Of a stretch of 63,445 nt of DNA, positions 9,985 through 20,315 are shown in pieces. The notes beneath the pieces are model-generated. The model searched no databases and was not told the origin of the DNA. It worked only from the letters and a program-made list of their open reading frames with translations. The translations under genes and the position numbers were made by a program. Position 1 is the first letter of the stretch. Each line of letters opens with the position of its first letter. The stretch is from Dinochytrium kinnereticum (Eukaryota > Chytridiomycota > Chytridiomycetes > Chytridiales > Chytridiaceae), in NCBI GenBank assembly GCA_027604005.1, contig JADGJT010000097.1, positions 2,146 to 65,590 on the forward strand, read 5' to 3'.

Positions 9985-11442
9985 CTAATCCTCGTCATCA
10001 TCATCAACATTGGCGCTCCCAAAAACGTGAACATAGTTCCCCTCTGCACCCGCAGCAGCCTCTGAAGCTTCTCCTTCAGCACTGCCCTCTGCAACAGCCT
10101 CGGCACCAGCCTCCCCTCCCATTCCAGGCACGGTAGCCTCTGCGGGTCCACCAGAGGGCGCTGCACCAGGTGCTCCTGCAGGTGCTCCAGGCACAGGCAT
10201 GGGCGGGGTAGGAATAGGTTTCCCAGGCTTCACAGGCCTGACAGGCTTGCCACCTTTCTTACTACCAGCAGGGCTCGCAACCTGTCCAGCAGTTCCTTGG
10301 TTGTTTTGAGTGCTTCTAGCGTTGAAGTCCATTACATTCTGGATGCGGAGGAGCTGGGCGGCGGAAATAGTGAGGGGCTTGTCGGCAACAGTCCAGAGAA
10401 CGCCTTCCGTGCAGGGGGGGGTGGTGAGAGATCCGGCGTAGGTGTAGTAGTCGGTCCTGTTGAGGGACTTCATCAGAGGACCAAAGTTCAAAACGGCTAA
10501 GTTCTTCTTGGCCTTCTTTTTCGAGGGGAGCTGGATGAAATGGCGGTTGTTTTAGTGAGAGGCTAAAAAAAATTATGGATATCAAAAGTCACATACATAA
10601 TCGAGAAGCTGGCAGAGGAAGGTGCTCTCGTCTCCAAAGTCAAAGAAAACACCAACAACAGTAAGCTTCTTGTTGGCACTCATGTGAACAAAGTGGACCT
10701 CAAGGGGAAAATCTATTATACCAGCGCCAATCAAAAAAAGATGAGTTAATTCGGAAGAGTTGAATCCAAGCAATCGCCAGAATTCAAAGAAAGAAAGGAG
10801 CAAGTTAAGCTTACATTTTCCTTCAACATGATGCTCGGACGGGCTATGAAAGTGAAACTGCTGAAGGGTGTACATCTGACTGTCAATCTGTTTCAAAGGG
10901 TACGCCGGGATGCTCCCAGGTGGGATGTTGACCTGAATCGTATGGCCGTTGTTAACGAATTCGATTGGGCCATTCAGAACTTTTTGCCACTGGATCCCAG
11001 GCATTGACTTTGAGAGCAGAGAGTCTCCAATAAAGTTGATGGGACTCTGGAACTGGCCTACTGTGCAGGTATCTTTCCAACTGTAGGTCCCCTGCGCGCC
11101 TGAGAAGGATGAAACAACTGTTAGATGCAAGTCTTAAAATTCCATAGGGCCCTTCGGTTTCCCTCCTCGTAACAAAGAGTAGTGTCATTTTAGCTCTTCA
11201 AAACCCACTTGAACAGACCATACACCATCATCTCCCTCACCTTCATACGTAAAGTGGGCGTCCCCAGCCCTTCGCATCAGATGCCTCTTTTCCAAGCCAT
11301 GGTTGTGAATCAGCTCAGCCATGCAGTTTGGCTTTGCTTCGGGCTCGGGCAGCGGGGAGGCATGTGTGCGGACAATGAAAGTTGGTGACAGAATGGAGGC
11401 AATTGCCAGCAGCAGAGAGATCAGCGTTGACGGCCCAAACAT
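9985..11442 (-). CDS. secreted alpha-carbonic anhydrase with low-complexity acidic C-terminal tail
   Basis: Zinc enzyme interconverting CO2 and bicarbonate, probably exported. Four exons join to 387 residues: 11442-11226, 11099-10815, 10712-10597, 10530-9985. Residues 1-28 form a signal peptide (MFGPSTLISLLLAIASIL core). Alpha-family motifs follow: TYEGEGDD, QFQSPINF, VNNGHTIQVN, the zinc-binding pair in QQFHFHSPSEHH, the third His in LEVHFVHM, and SLTTPPCTEGVLW. The last about 120 residues are a Lys/Pro/Gly then Ala/Glu-rich tail ending in an Asp cluster; it is not part of the catalytic fold. The first intron boundary (GATG/GTGTATGG) is chosen to keep frame and is the least certain. It is divergent from the Hsp20-LEA gene. 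Confidence 0.92.
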
Positions 11443-11738
11443 GTTTCCAGCGCTGGTTGATATCCCACACTTTCCTTGGCTGCGCAAAACGAGGAAAGTA
11501 GCGATGTCCTGCTTATCTTGATGCCGCTGGTGGGTGAAGAACGAAGCCAGTGTCGTGTCTCTGGCTTCTGCTGTGATTTGTGTCTCTTACAAAAACAGTC
11601 ACCACCATGTCTCTTCCCTGACAATTCTCTGGGACAAGACACCCCTTTTTCCGGCTTCCATTCGACGCGACACGCGAACCACCAACGCGCACCCCTTCTC
11701 CACATATCAGCCTGCCCCAACGATCTCCCTCTGCTCTT

Positions 11739-11746
11739 TGACGTCA
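11739..11746. promoter_or_regulatory. CRE/ATF palindrome
   Basis: The eight bases TGACGTCA form a perfect binding palindrome for ATF/CREB-family bZIP proteins, which in fungi (Atf1/Sko1 type) govern stress genes. It sits 248 bp upstream of the Hsp20-LEA start and 297 bp upstream of the divergent carbonic anhydrase start. Confidence 0.4.
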
Positions 11747-11900
11747 ACTGGAAACGCGCGCGAGGGGGGCTGTCTCCCATCTTGCATCGCCCGCCAGCGG
11801 TCATCGTCATCTCACCAGCTGAACTCTGACAACGGGTCACGCGTCAGACTAGGCACACAGCTTCCCCACGGGTGGCAAGCATTATCAATCTCACCGAATG

Positions 11901-11910
11901 TATAAATATA
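11901..11910 (+). promoter_or_regulatory. TATA-box-like element of the Hsp20-LEA gene
   Basis: TATAAATATA, 77 bp upstream of the chosen ATG. Strong TATA boxes are typical of inducible stress genes, which agrees with the product. Confidence 0.4.
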
Positions 11911-11986
11911 TGGAGGGCCAACCCTACGCTTCAAGCTGGTGATTTCAACTGGCCTTTCCTGTCTTTCTCCACTCCACTCATCAGTT

Positions 11987-14110
11987 ATGGCTCAAGTCCA
12001 TCAAACCACGAAGCTAGATCCCACTGAGCCTCACGCTCGTTCCCCGCCCTTTCCAACCGAAGAAGAAGTCCACCGCACCACCACCCCTCCCGTCGTCGTG
12101 AGCACCACCCCCGCTAAGAAGACCAACTCCTCAAAGGCCAAGCAGGAGAAGACCCAAGAAAAGCAGCCACAGCAGCAGCAGCAGCAGCAGCAACGGCTCC
12201 CTCCAAGGGAATTGAAAAAATGGTTGGGGTATGTTGGCTTGGGGCTGCTTGGGATGTCGTCTTTGTGGGCATTGCCGCGTGTGTGGCAGTGGGGCAGGTC
12301 GGTGGTCGGTTGGGGGCCGAAGCAGCCGCAGGCACAATATAAGGAGCATTATAACGTTTATCCTTCCGAGAGGATGGCGCCTAGTGCTCCTCAAGGTTGG
12401 GCGGCCAGTCCTTTGTAAGTACTTAGATCAAGATCCTCCTTGCGTTTATTGGTATAGTTTGACTAGTTTTGCATGTATCTACCATGTACTTCTATCTATT
12501 CGTTGCCTCCTCTTCCTGGTGGAAAGCATTTACTTAACATCTCCCCATGCCCAAAAAAAAACTCAGCACGGAAGCTCTTGGTAGCCTCGATACCCTCGCC
12601 AACACCTTCCTCTGGCCCTACTCCAGCCCTTCCATGCGGGCCGGTTCCCCCCCCGGCGAATCCCACACCTCTCTCTTCCCCGGAAGTTCTCTCCCCGCGG
12701 GGTTGAGGGACTACGGTAGCTACTACGCCATGACATTGGCCATGCCTGGACTTGCTGAAAACGACGTGTCGGTCCGATTCTCGGAATCGGGAGCGAGGTT
12801 GAGGGTGGACGCTCACGCCAAGACGGTGGACCGACAAACCGGAAGAAGAGGAGAGGTTGTGGAAGTTGCTGTTGTTACGGTGCCAAGGGACGCTATAGTG
12901 GAGAGGGCTGCGGCTGAGATGGGGAATGGGATTTTGACGTTGAATATTCCAAAGTGAGATGGTTTCCCCCCTCCCCTCCTGTTTACTATCCACTTCATTC
13001 TTTTACTTCTATATGCTGTTTTAGTTTTGACGTGGCTTCGACGTTAGCTTCTAACCATCCTTTTCTACTGCCAGACGCCAATCTCAATCTGCCGATATGT
13101 ATGTCCCAGTCCAAGGTCCAAAGCCTGCGCGTGGTTACGGCATCAGTGATTTCTTCAGTGCCGGTAGCCAGAGCCAGCCCCAGCAAGGTCACCCTCTGCA
13201 AAGTGCCTTTGATAAAGCCGGCCAGGTAAAGAAAAACAACACAACAGATGCCGTTTGTTTTTCTCTATCTTTGCTCCACAAACCCCCTTCCTATCTAACC
13301 GTTTACCATCAGGAAATTTACAACACCCTTCCCCAATCCATGCGCGAGCAATCCGGCATTATGGACGCGATCCGCTCCGCCCTTCACAAAGCATACGAGT
13401 CTGGGGGAGGCATGGCCCGAAGCGCCGGAGAGACTATGCAATCCGGTACTGAAGCAGCACGTCAATACGGGTCGGCCGCCACTGAGCGAGTCAAGGAAGC
13501 CGGAGGATATGCTGCAGATCAAGCCAGAGAAGCTGCTGGGTACGCTCGAGACAGCGCGGGGTACGCTACAGATCGCGCTAAAGAAGCTGGGGGCTACTTC
13601 GGTAACATGGGGAGCTCGGCGACAGAGGGGTTGAAACATGCAGGGGCTTATGTTACTGACGCTGGGACGGCAGCGACGGATCGATTGAAGAATGCTGGGG
13701 AGTACGTTGTTGAGCAGCTTCAAAACATGGGCGCCTACGCCACTGATGCTGGTTCTGCAGCCACCGCTCGAGTGAAAGAAGCCGGTGAACAAGTTTACGA
13801 TAGCGCTCGCCATATGGGAGAAGCCGCGATGCACATGGGTCAAAATGTGGCTGATACGATTAAATCAGCGACGTCGGTGATCGGTGCTGGTGCTGCTCAC
13901 ACTGCTCAGGCTGCTACTTCGATTGTTGCCGAAGGTGTTAAGAAAGCTGGGGAGGGCGTGGCGGCCGCTACGGAGGCCGTTAAGGAGTTGCCTCATAACG
14001 TTGTTTGCGGAATGAAAGAACAGGCTGGCTCTGCGAGAGACTATGTTTGTGAGACTGTGTTTACCCATGCGAGGGCGGAGGAGACTCATCGCCATATGCC
14101 GAGGAGTTGA
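11987..14110 (+). CDS. membrane-anchored Hsp20 (alpha-crystallin) - LEA-like fusion protein
   Basis: Exons 11987-12414, 12567-12953, 13075-13225 and 13313-14110 join in perfect phase to 587 residues. Residues 1-72 are disordered with a Gln run. A hydrophobic helix (about 78-97, core GYVGLGLLGMSSLWAL) follows. Exon 2 holds a small-heat-shock core: YAMTLAMPGLAENDVSV, then GARLRVDAHAK, ending in the classic beta-strand GNGILTLNIPK. Exons 3-4 encode about 315 residues dominated by imperfect 11-residue LEA group-3-like repeats rich in Ala, Gly, Tyr, Lys and Glu (GYAADQAREAAGYARDSAGY and relatives). Such repeats form amphipathic helices on drying or at membranes. Role is inferred: a membrane-tethered chaperone protecting against desiccation or heat. 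Splice sites are all canonical and exon 1-2-3 phases match, so one gene is favoured over two. Confidence 0.82.
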
Positions 14111-14520
14111 AGACGGCTCAAAAGTGTGGGGTTCCGTTCGAGTCCTTCCTGTTGTAGGCTGTTGTTTCATCCGGTTGTGCTTCTAGCTTCTTGCGATGCC
14201 TGCTGTTTCTGTTTGTTTTTCCTTCGCTTCTATGATAGGGATAGTCGTCAGCGTTGCTGAGCATGATACCCTGTCAGTTGTCGCAGTGTTTCCTTCCACC
14301 AGGATGGTTTCCTTTTCCAAATGGCAAAAATAAAACGCGTTTTGCATATTCATTCCAAACTCCGCTCTCTTATCGTTGACAACCCACCTGATACAAGGCA
14401 GGGATAACGGTGGAGGACGGCGCATATTGCTGGGCCATTAAAGTAACGAGCGAACAACGGACCCATCCTTTGACGGTGCGGACGGAAGCGAGGGGAATTT
14501 ACGAGAAACCAAAGAGAGGA
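14111..14520. other. intergenic between Hsp20-LEA and sterol glucosyltransferase
   Basis: About 410 bp with no supported gene. The right half should contain the promoter and leader of the glucosyltransferase. The frame of that protein is open upstream of its first ATG to about 14410, but with no ATG. Confidence 0.5.
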
Positions 14521-17500
14521 ATGTTAAGGGGTGGCAGCACCAATGAGTTGGGGGAGAATGGCCCTGCAAGGTCTCGGCGGAAGGGTTTGACAGTGTCAAC
14601 GTCAAGTGATGCTATTCCCCCACAGAGGTCGTCTGAGGGCTCCCCGACAAAGCCTCCAATGAGCCCACGCAACCGTACCTGGTTCAACCGCCCCACCTCA
14701 CCAAACCCCCTTGACCAAGACCCAAGGCCCCAGCCAGCAAATGTTCTTCCCCCGTCACCTCCACCCATCGTTCCGTCGTTGCAGATAACGGATGAATCAG
14801 GAGAAAAGAGATCATTGGCGACAGGTTGGTTCGGCCGTGGCAGGAACGGGTCATCCTCTATCCCAACCACAATAGGAGGGCCAAGATCTCCTTTCATCTG
14901 GTTTAGCAAACCCGAAGCCCAACCTCTCGCTTGCCTGGAACCAGAGTATCTATTACAAGAAGCAGAAGAGAAAGCCCTTCCTCCACTTCCAGTCGACGCT
15001 GCTGAGGGTGTGGGAAAGGGAACTGGAGGTTGGTTTTTGAGGGGTTTCCGTACCCGTTCAACCGATGGGTTAGATCGGCATACTGCCGATGATGGTATGG
15101 GAAGGAAGGGGAAGGGGAAGGACGAGTTCAAGGAGTTTGAAGTTGGTGCTGTGGAGAGAGAAGCTGATGAAGGTGTTGCTATCACTGCAAATTCCATGTT
15201 GCAACTCATTGCAGCTGAGATGGTGAGCTTTCGCCCAGAAGAGAAACTACTAACCATTTTGTGCAGCAACTGAATGCGCAGGAAGATAACGACCGTCAAG
15301 ACATCATTCCATCTGCCGGAGGTAAAATCCCACCTGAAACCTTTGACATAAACCCTAAACCCCAATTTCCTCAGACGTCACCCCCCCGGACGAACGCTCC
15401 TCCATTCACAACCTTATCATCCACGGTCCACGAACAACCATCAAGCCTGGCAAAATTAGCGCGTACCTCGACGCCGGTGTCTTCGGACTCCCACCCTCAG
15501 GGACAGCGGTATCAACCCCAGATGCAGACCCTGTGGAATGGTCGGTGCTCGCGGCGGAGGATGAGGAAAATGGGAAGAAAGCATTGACGGTTGAGGAGAA
15601 GATTAAGATTGCGTTTGAATTGCCTACGGTTGAAGAATATCGTGGGGGTTGGTATCCCTTTTTTATATGTGGTAACCGACTTCTCTTTTTTTTTTAGAGT
15701 TTGCGTGTTGGCTTGTGCGGTCAGTGCTTTTAAAAGGGTATATGTATGTTACAGAGAAACATATTTGCTTTTATGCGAATCTTCCTGCACCAGAGATTGG
15801 GATTATTCAAAAATCGGGGTTTCTGGGGAAAAGGCCTAGGGCTGGGACAAGGCTTCAGTATACGACCTACTGGTTTTCGTTGAAGAATGATGTGTTGTAT
15901 TATTTTGAGAATTCGACTGTGAGTTACCTCATCAATACCTTGCTCAGTTTTTGTTTTTGTTTTCTTAAAGCACATTCTTGGTGCTTTGTTAGATGTCGTT
16001 TTATATAGCGGTAGATATGTTGAGGCTGACTGGTTTTTGCTCAGGATCTTTATTTTCCGACTGGAGGCATCAATTTAAAGTACGCGATCACAGTTGAGCC
16101 CTCAAAATCGAAGGAAAATGGATTTAAAATCATCACCCCCCGAAAGAAATACTACCTCCTAGCCGACACCGAAACTCTCCGAAAAGAGTGGTAAGATAAA
16201 AGCGCTGCCCGCAAAAGTATAAAGCGCTGACTCAAAACTCCGAAGGATCGCTGCTTTAAAAGCCTCTATCTTTCGCGCCCGCAATGAAGGTTCTGACGTC
16301 CGAATCGTCCTTCCTCTTTCCAACATAACGAACATAACTCACACGAAAACCTCCCCGTTCACTGACACTCTTGAGGTTCAAATCATGGATACGGAATTAC
16401 TCGTTACAGAAGAATACTACTTCTCATACTTCAACGACATGGAGCAAGCCTATGTTTTTCTCAAAGATCTGTGGGAAAAGAGGCCTCGGGGACCAGAATC
16501 TTCAGAATCCAGAGCAAGGTTTAGGCGAAGGAGAAGTTTGGCGGATGCTTCAGTTTCGGTTCATCCTATGGCTGATGAATCAAATGCGAGGAAGAGGCTT
16601 AGTATGCCAAATTTAGAAGACGTCGATGCGAGTTCGTTGCCCAAGTTTGTGAATAGCGGTAGTGGGTCGGTTCCGTCTAGTCCGACAAAGAAAGGCGGCC
16701 GAGATTCTTCCCAGACGTTAGTTCGGTCGCCTTCGTCTCCGTTTATGAAAGGAGAAAGGGTGTCGCCGACTAAGCCAAGAATGTTGCATCATCGGAGAAG
16801 TGAGAGTGATTATATTTTTAAGTTTATGAGCGGTGGGGAGGGGGAAGGGGGGACTGTCGCTGGGAAGGCGTCTGAGGAGGGAGAAGAAACGGGGAAAGAT
16901 AAAGAGGGAGGTATTGCAGAGCAGGAGGGAAGCTCGAGGTGGGGATGGAGGGGACACCGGAAGAGCTTCTCGGATGCAAGTGAGATGGAGGCGTTTGCGG
17001 CGTCGCAGAGAGGGGAGGAATTTAGGGAGCAATTTGCTATGCCTGATTCTGAGGTTCTACTGTCAGGTAATGACATTTCTATCTACCTGTCGAAATTGAA
17101 CATTCTGACTCACCCCACGACCAGCCTTCACCTGCTACCTCGTCCGAGTTCTACCACGCCTCGGCAAGATCTACATCTCCGAAAACTATATATGCTTTCA
17201 ATCGAAACTAGTCGGCATCCGGACCAAAGTCATAATCCCAATCTCTGACGTCATCACCGCTCAGCGAGATAAGCAAAGAGAAATATTCTATCACGGGCTG
17301 TTCTTGCTGTTAAGAGATCAGAGTGAAGTTTACTTTGAGTTTTATTCATCGGATCTTAGAAACAAGTGCCTTGATTTGATTACGGGAAGAATTAGAGCTT
17401 GTGTTGGTGGGCGGGGAGATATGCCGAGTCCCGAGAGAAGGGTGGGGACGAGAAGACATCTGGCGGTTTTGGATGATGTTCATCAGACAGATCATCATTT

Positions 17501-19451
17501 CAAGCTGGATTTCAGTAATGGTTGGTTCTTGCCATATAGACTTAGCGAGGCGTGCTTTTTTCCGTGGTTGTTTTATCACTAGCTTAGTGTCGAAGTCAGG
17601 ATTTCTAGTTAAACCACGCTAATATCTCCCTCCCTAAAACCACAGTCGAACTCTCCAGCCTCCCCCCGATAAACGGCACCCTCCGAAAAACGCGTCCAAG
17701 CCCTATGCATATCACCTGTCTCACAATCGGCACTCGAGGAGACGTTCAACCCTATATAGCCCTCTGCAAAGGTCTAATGGCCCACGGCCACACCTGCCGT
17801 ATCGCCACCCACCTGGAGTACCAATCTTGGATTGAGTCTCATGGGATCGAGTTCCGCGAGGTTAAAGGAAACCCTGCTGAGCTCATGCAGTGTTGTGTTG
17901 ATAACGGGATGTTCACTGTTAGCTTCATAAGAGACGCCGCTAGCAAGTTCAGGGGATGGATTGACGAGTTGCTTGTTTCGAGTTGGGAAGCTTGTCAAGG
18001 GACTCAGTTGTTGATTGAGAGCCCAACAGCTATGGCAGGGATTCACATTGCGGAGAAGTTGGGTGGGCTTGGAGAGTTTCTTCATATTCACTGATTCTTT
18101 TCTTTCTTTTTTGCGGCGTTGCAGATATCCCGTTCTTTGGAGCCTTTTCTATGCCGTGGACAAGGACACGAGCTTTTCCGCACCCGTTTGCTGTTACGGA
18201 GAGACATCTTGGTGGAGGTTACAATTACATGAGTTATGTGATGATGGATCAGATTCTTTGGAAGGGTACGAGCGCCCAAGTCAATCGGTGGCGAAAAAAC
18301 ACATTGGATAGAGTAAGTGTTCTTTCGCAATATGCTTGATGAAAAAACGTCTTAATCCCTCTTTACACTAGCCCCCTATCGTTCTCGGCAACATTGGCGA
18401 ACACAAGATCCCCTACCTCTACTTTTTCTCCCCGGCTATCGTTCCCCCGCCTTCAGACTGGCACGATTGGATCCACATGACTGGCTACTGGTTTCTTGAT
18501 AGCCCTGAAGTTGGGTGGGAAGCCCCTCTCTCCCTCCTCCGCTTCCTTGACGAAGGCCCGCCACCTGTGTACATTGGTTTTGGCAGCATCATTGTACCAG
18601 ATCCAGACGCTCTGACTCGGACCATCATTGAGGCTGTCAGGAAGGCTGGGGTAAGGGCTATAGTGAGCAAAGGGTGGTCGGCAAGGATGAAGGAGGCCCA
18701 GGGAGAGGAGATTTCGTTTCCTGAATTTATTTATCAGCTGGATAAGGTCCCCCATGATTGGCTCTTCCCAAGGATGGCGGGAGTTGTTCATCACGGTGGA
18801 TGTGGGACGACTGGTGCTGGAATACGCGCTGGGGTGCCGACAGCAATTCGACCTTGTGAGTTTGTAGGGCGATACCTGTCAAACGGTCAAACCCCCTGAA
18901 CTTTTTTTTCTCATCAATCGTTCTCGCTTGGATTATGCCTGATCATTGAACATACTCTTTTTGCAGACTTTGGAGACCAGTTCTTCTGGGCTGACCGCAT
19001 CCAAGAACTTGGCGTAGGCTGCGCAATTCGCAAGCTAACAGTTGATAAGCTAGCGTCTGCACTCACCTCTCTCGTTTCAGACGACAAGATGCGTGAGCGT
19101 GCACGTCTACTGGGTGTCCGCATTAGAGCCGAAGACGGGGTTGGCACGGCCATCGACTGTATCTACAGGGACCTAGAGTTTGCGCGGTCGCGGGTAAGGA
19201 GGCTGGCTCAGGTAGCATCCCCTGGAGCAGTTACCACCGCGACGGCATCATCACCGGTGATGCCACCAGGGGATGGAGTCAAGGAGGACGAGGAAGAGGT
19301 TTCCGTGACCCTCCCCGAGGGCGTGTCGTCTGATGGCTCAACCAAGGCACCTCCATTAAGCACTGGGTTTACGCCTTTCAAAGGAATAGGCAGGGCCAGA
19401 AACAATGGAAATGATGTTGTAGCAGCAGCACACCCTGACGCCCTTCCTTGA
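14521..19451 (+). CDS. ATG26: UDP-glucose:sterol 3-beta-glucosyltransferase, GRAM-PH-GRAM type
   Basis: Transfers glucose from UDP-glucose to membrane sterols; relatives (yeast Ugt51/Atg26) act in membrane remodelling and, in some fungi, pexophagy. Eleven exons: 14521-15222, 15267-15321, 15375-15647, 15698-15918, 16045-16190, 16246-17066, 17125-17514, 17646-18062, 18125-18312, 18372-18855, 18967-19451, totalling 1393 residues in frame. Order seen: disordered Pro/Ser N-terminus, GRAM1 ([20 protein letters not shown]), PH ([17 protein letters not shown] through [11 protein letters not shown]), a disordered linker, GRAM2 ([20 protein letters not shown]), then glycosyltransferase ([50 protein letters not shown]). 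The nucleotide-binding signature is intact. The 5' site at 15648 (GTTGGT) and the intron from 17515 are less certain. The C-terminal 80 residues are disordered. Confidence 0.95.
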
Positions 19452-20315
19452 CCACCCACAGCATGCTGAAACAAAAGACAGCACCATTAAAACCAACCAA
19501 TGACAATAATCAATGAATGAATGAATAATAATAATGAATGGTGCAAAAATCCACGTCGTCAAACAGCAGCCAGCAGACAGACAGACTGCCCAGTCGGCCA
19601 GAGTGGGAGTGGAGGAAGACACGAGCGGCTTTATAGGCGAAAAGTCTTATTTCGTGGGCAAGCCATGAAGTGGAAAAAAGGGGTGGAGAAGGAAGACGAC
19701 TTTGCCTCAGAACGCAAAAAAAGTGGATTTCCAACCAACCTGCAGCATTGTACCACCTCCGCCTAGCACCCCGCTGCTGCCAGGATATATCCCCAGCCGT
19801 CTCACCCCAAGCGTCCGTCCTTTTCTCTTCCCGTTCCCTCTGCCTGCGCACCTGTCCCTTAGGTTGCTCGCCCCCCCCCCAGCGCCGTCGCTGCCCACCC
19901 CAACAACCAACCCCTCAGCTCCTGCTCGCTACGCACGCACGCACGCACGCACGCACACGCATCGACAGACAGCCAGCCGCAGCAAGAGATCGCATCAACC
20001 GAGACACTACTCTCTTAACTAATAAGTAAGCGCCCACCCCGCCGGAAGAGAGAGAGGAATAGACGCTCCCCTCGCATCGAATTCGCTTCGCACTTGCAAC
20101 CGCACCACACCTCCCGCTCGATCGACTCCAAAGCACCCTTTGGAGACCTTGCCCCCTTGCTGCTCACTCCAAAGCAGCACAACTTGCCTCTTTGCCAACA
20201 AGCTCATCGCCCACCCACCCATCCACGTCGACCCTTTCCACCTTTTCCCCCAGCCACCCCTTTGAACCTGTTCCCACAGTTCACCCACCCCAAGAACCTC
20301 TCCCCCAACCAATAC
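19452..20315. other. promoter and long leader of the C2H2 factor gene
   Basis: About 860 bp with no supported gene. It contains an AATGAATGAATAATAATAATGAATG microsatellite-like stretch near 19511-19540 (short imperfect units) and a (CGCA)n run at about 19931-19956. The 5' leader immediately before the ATG is C-rich and free of ATG for over 100 bp. Confidence 0.45.
19931..19960. repeat. (CGCA)n tetranucleotide microsatellite
   Basis: Six to seven tandem CGCA units in the leader of the downstream C2H2 gene. A simple repeat, likely length-polymorphic. Confidence 0.8.

Larger units (their letters stand above)
11443..11986. promoter_or_regulatory. shared intergenic promoter region of carbonic anhydrase and Hsp20-LEA genes
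   Basis: A 544-bp divergent intergenic region. It contains a perfect ATF/CREB palindrome TGACGTCA at 11739-11746 and several CCCCT stress-response-element-like cores (for example near 11641 and 11693). A TATA-like TATAAATATA lies at 11901-11910, 77 bp upstream of the Hsp20-LEA ATG. Functional assignment is inference from motif matches; short motifs such as CCCCT occur by chance. Confidence 0.4.
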
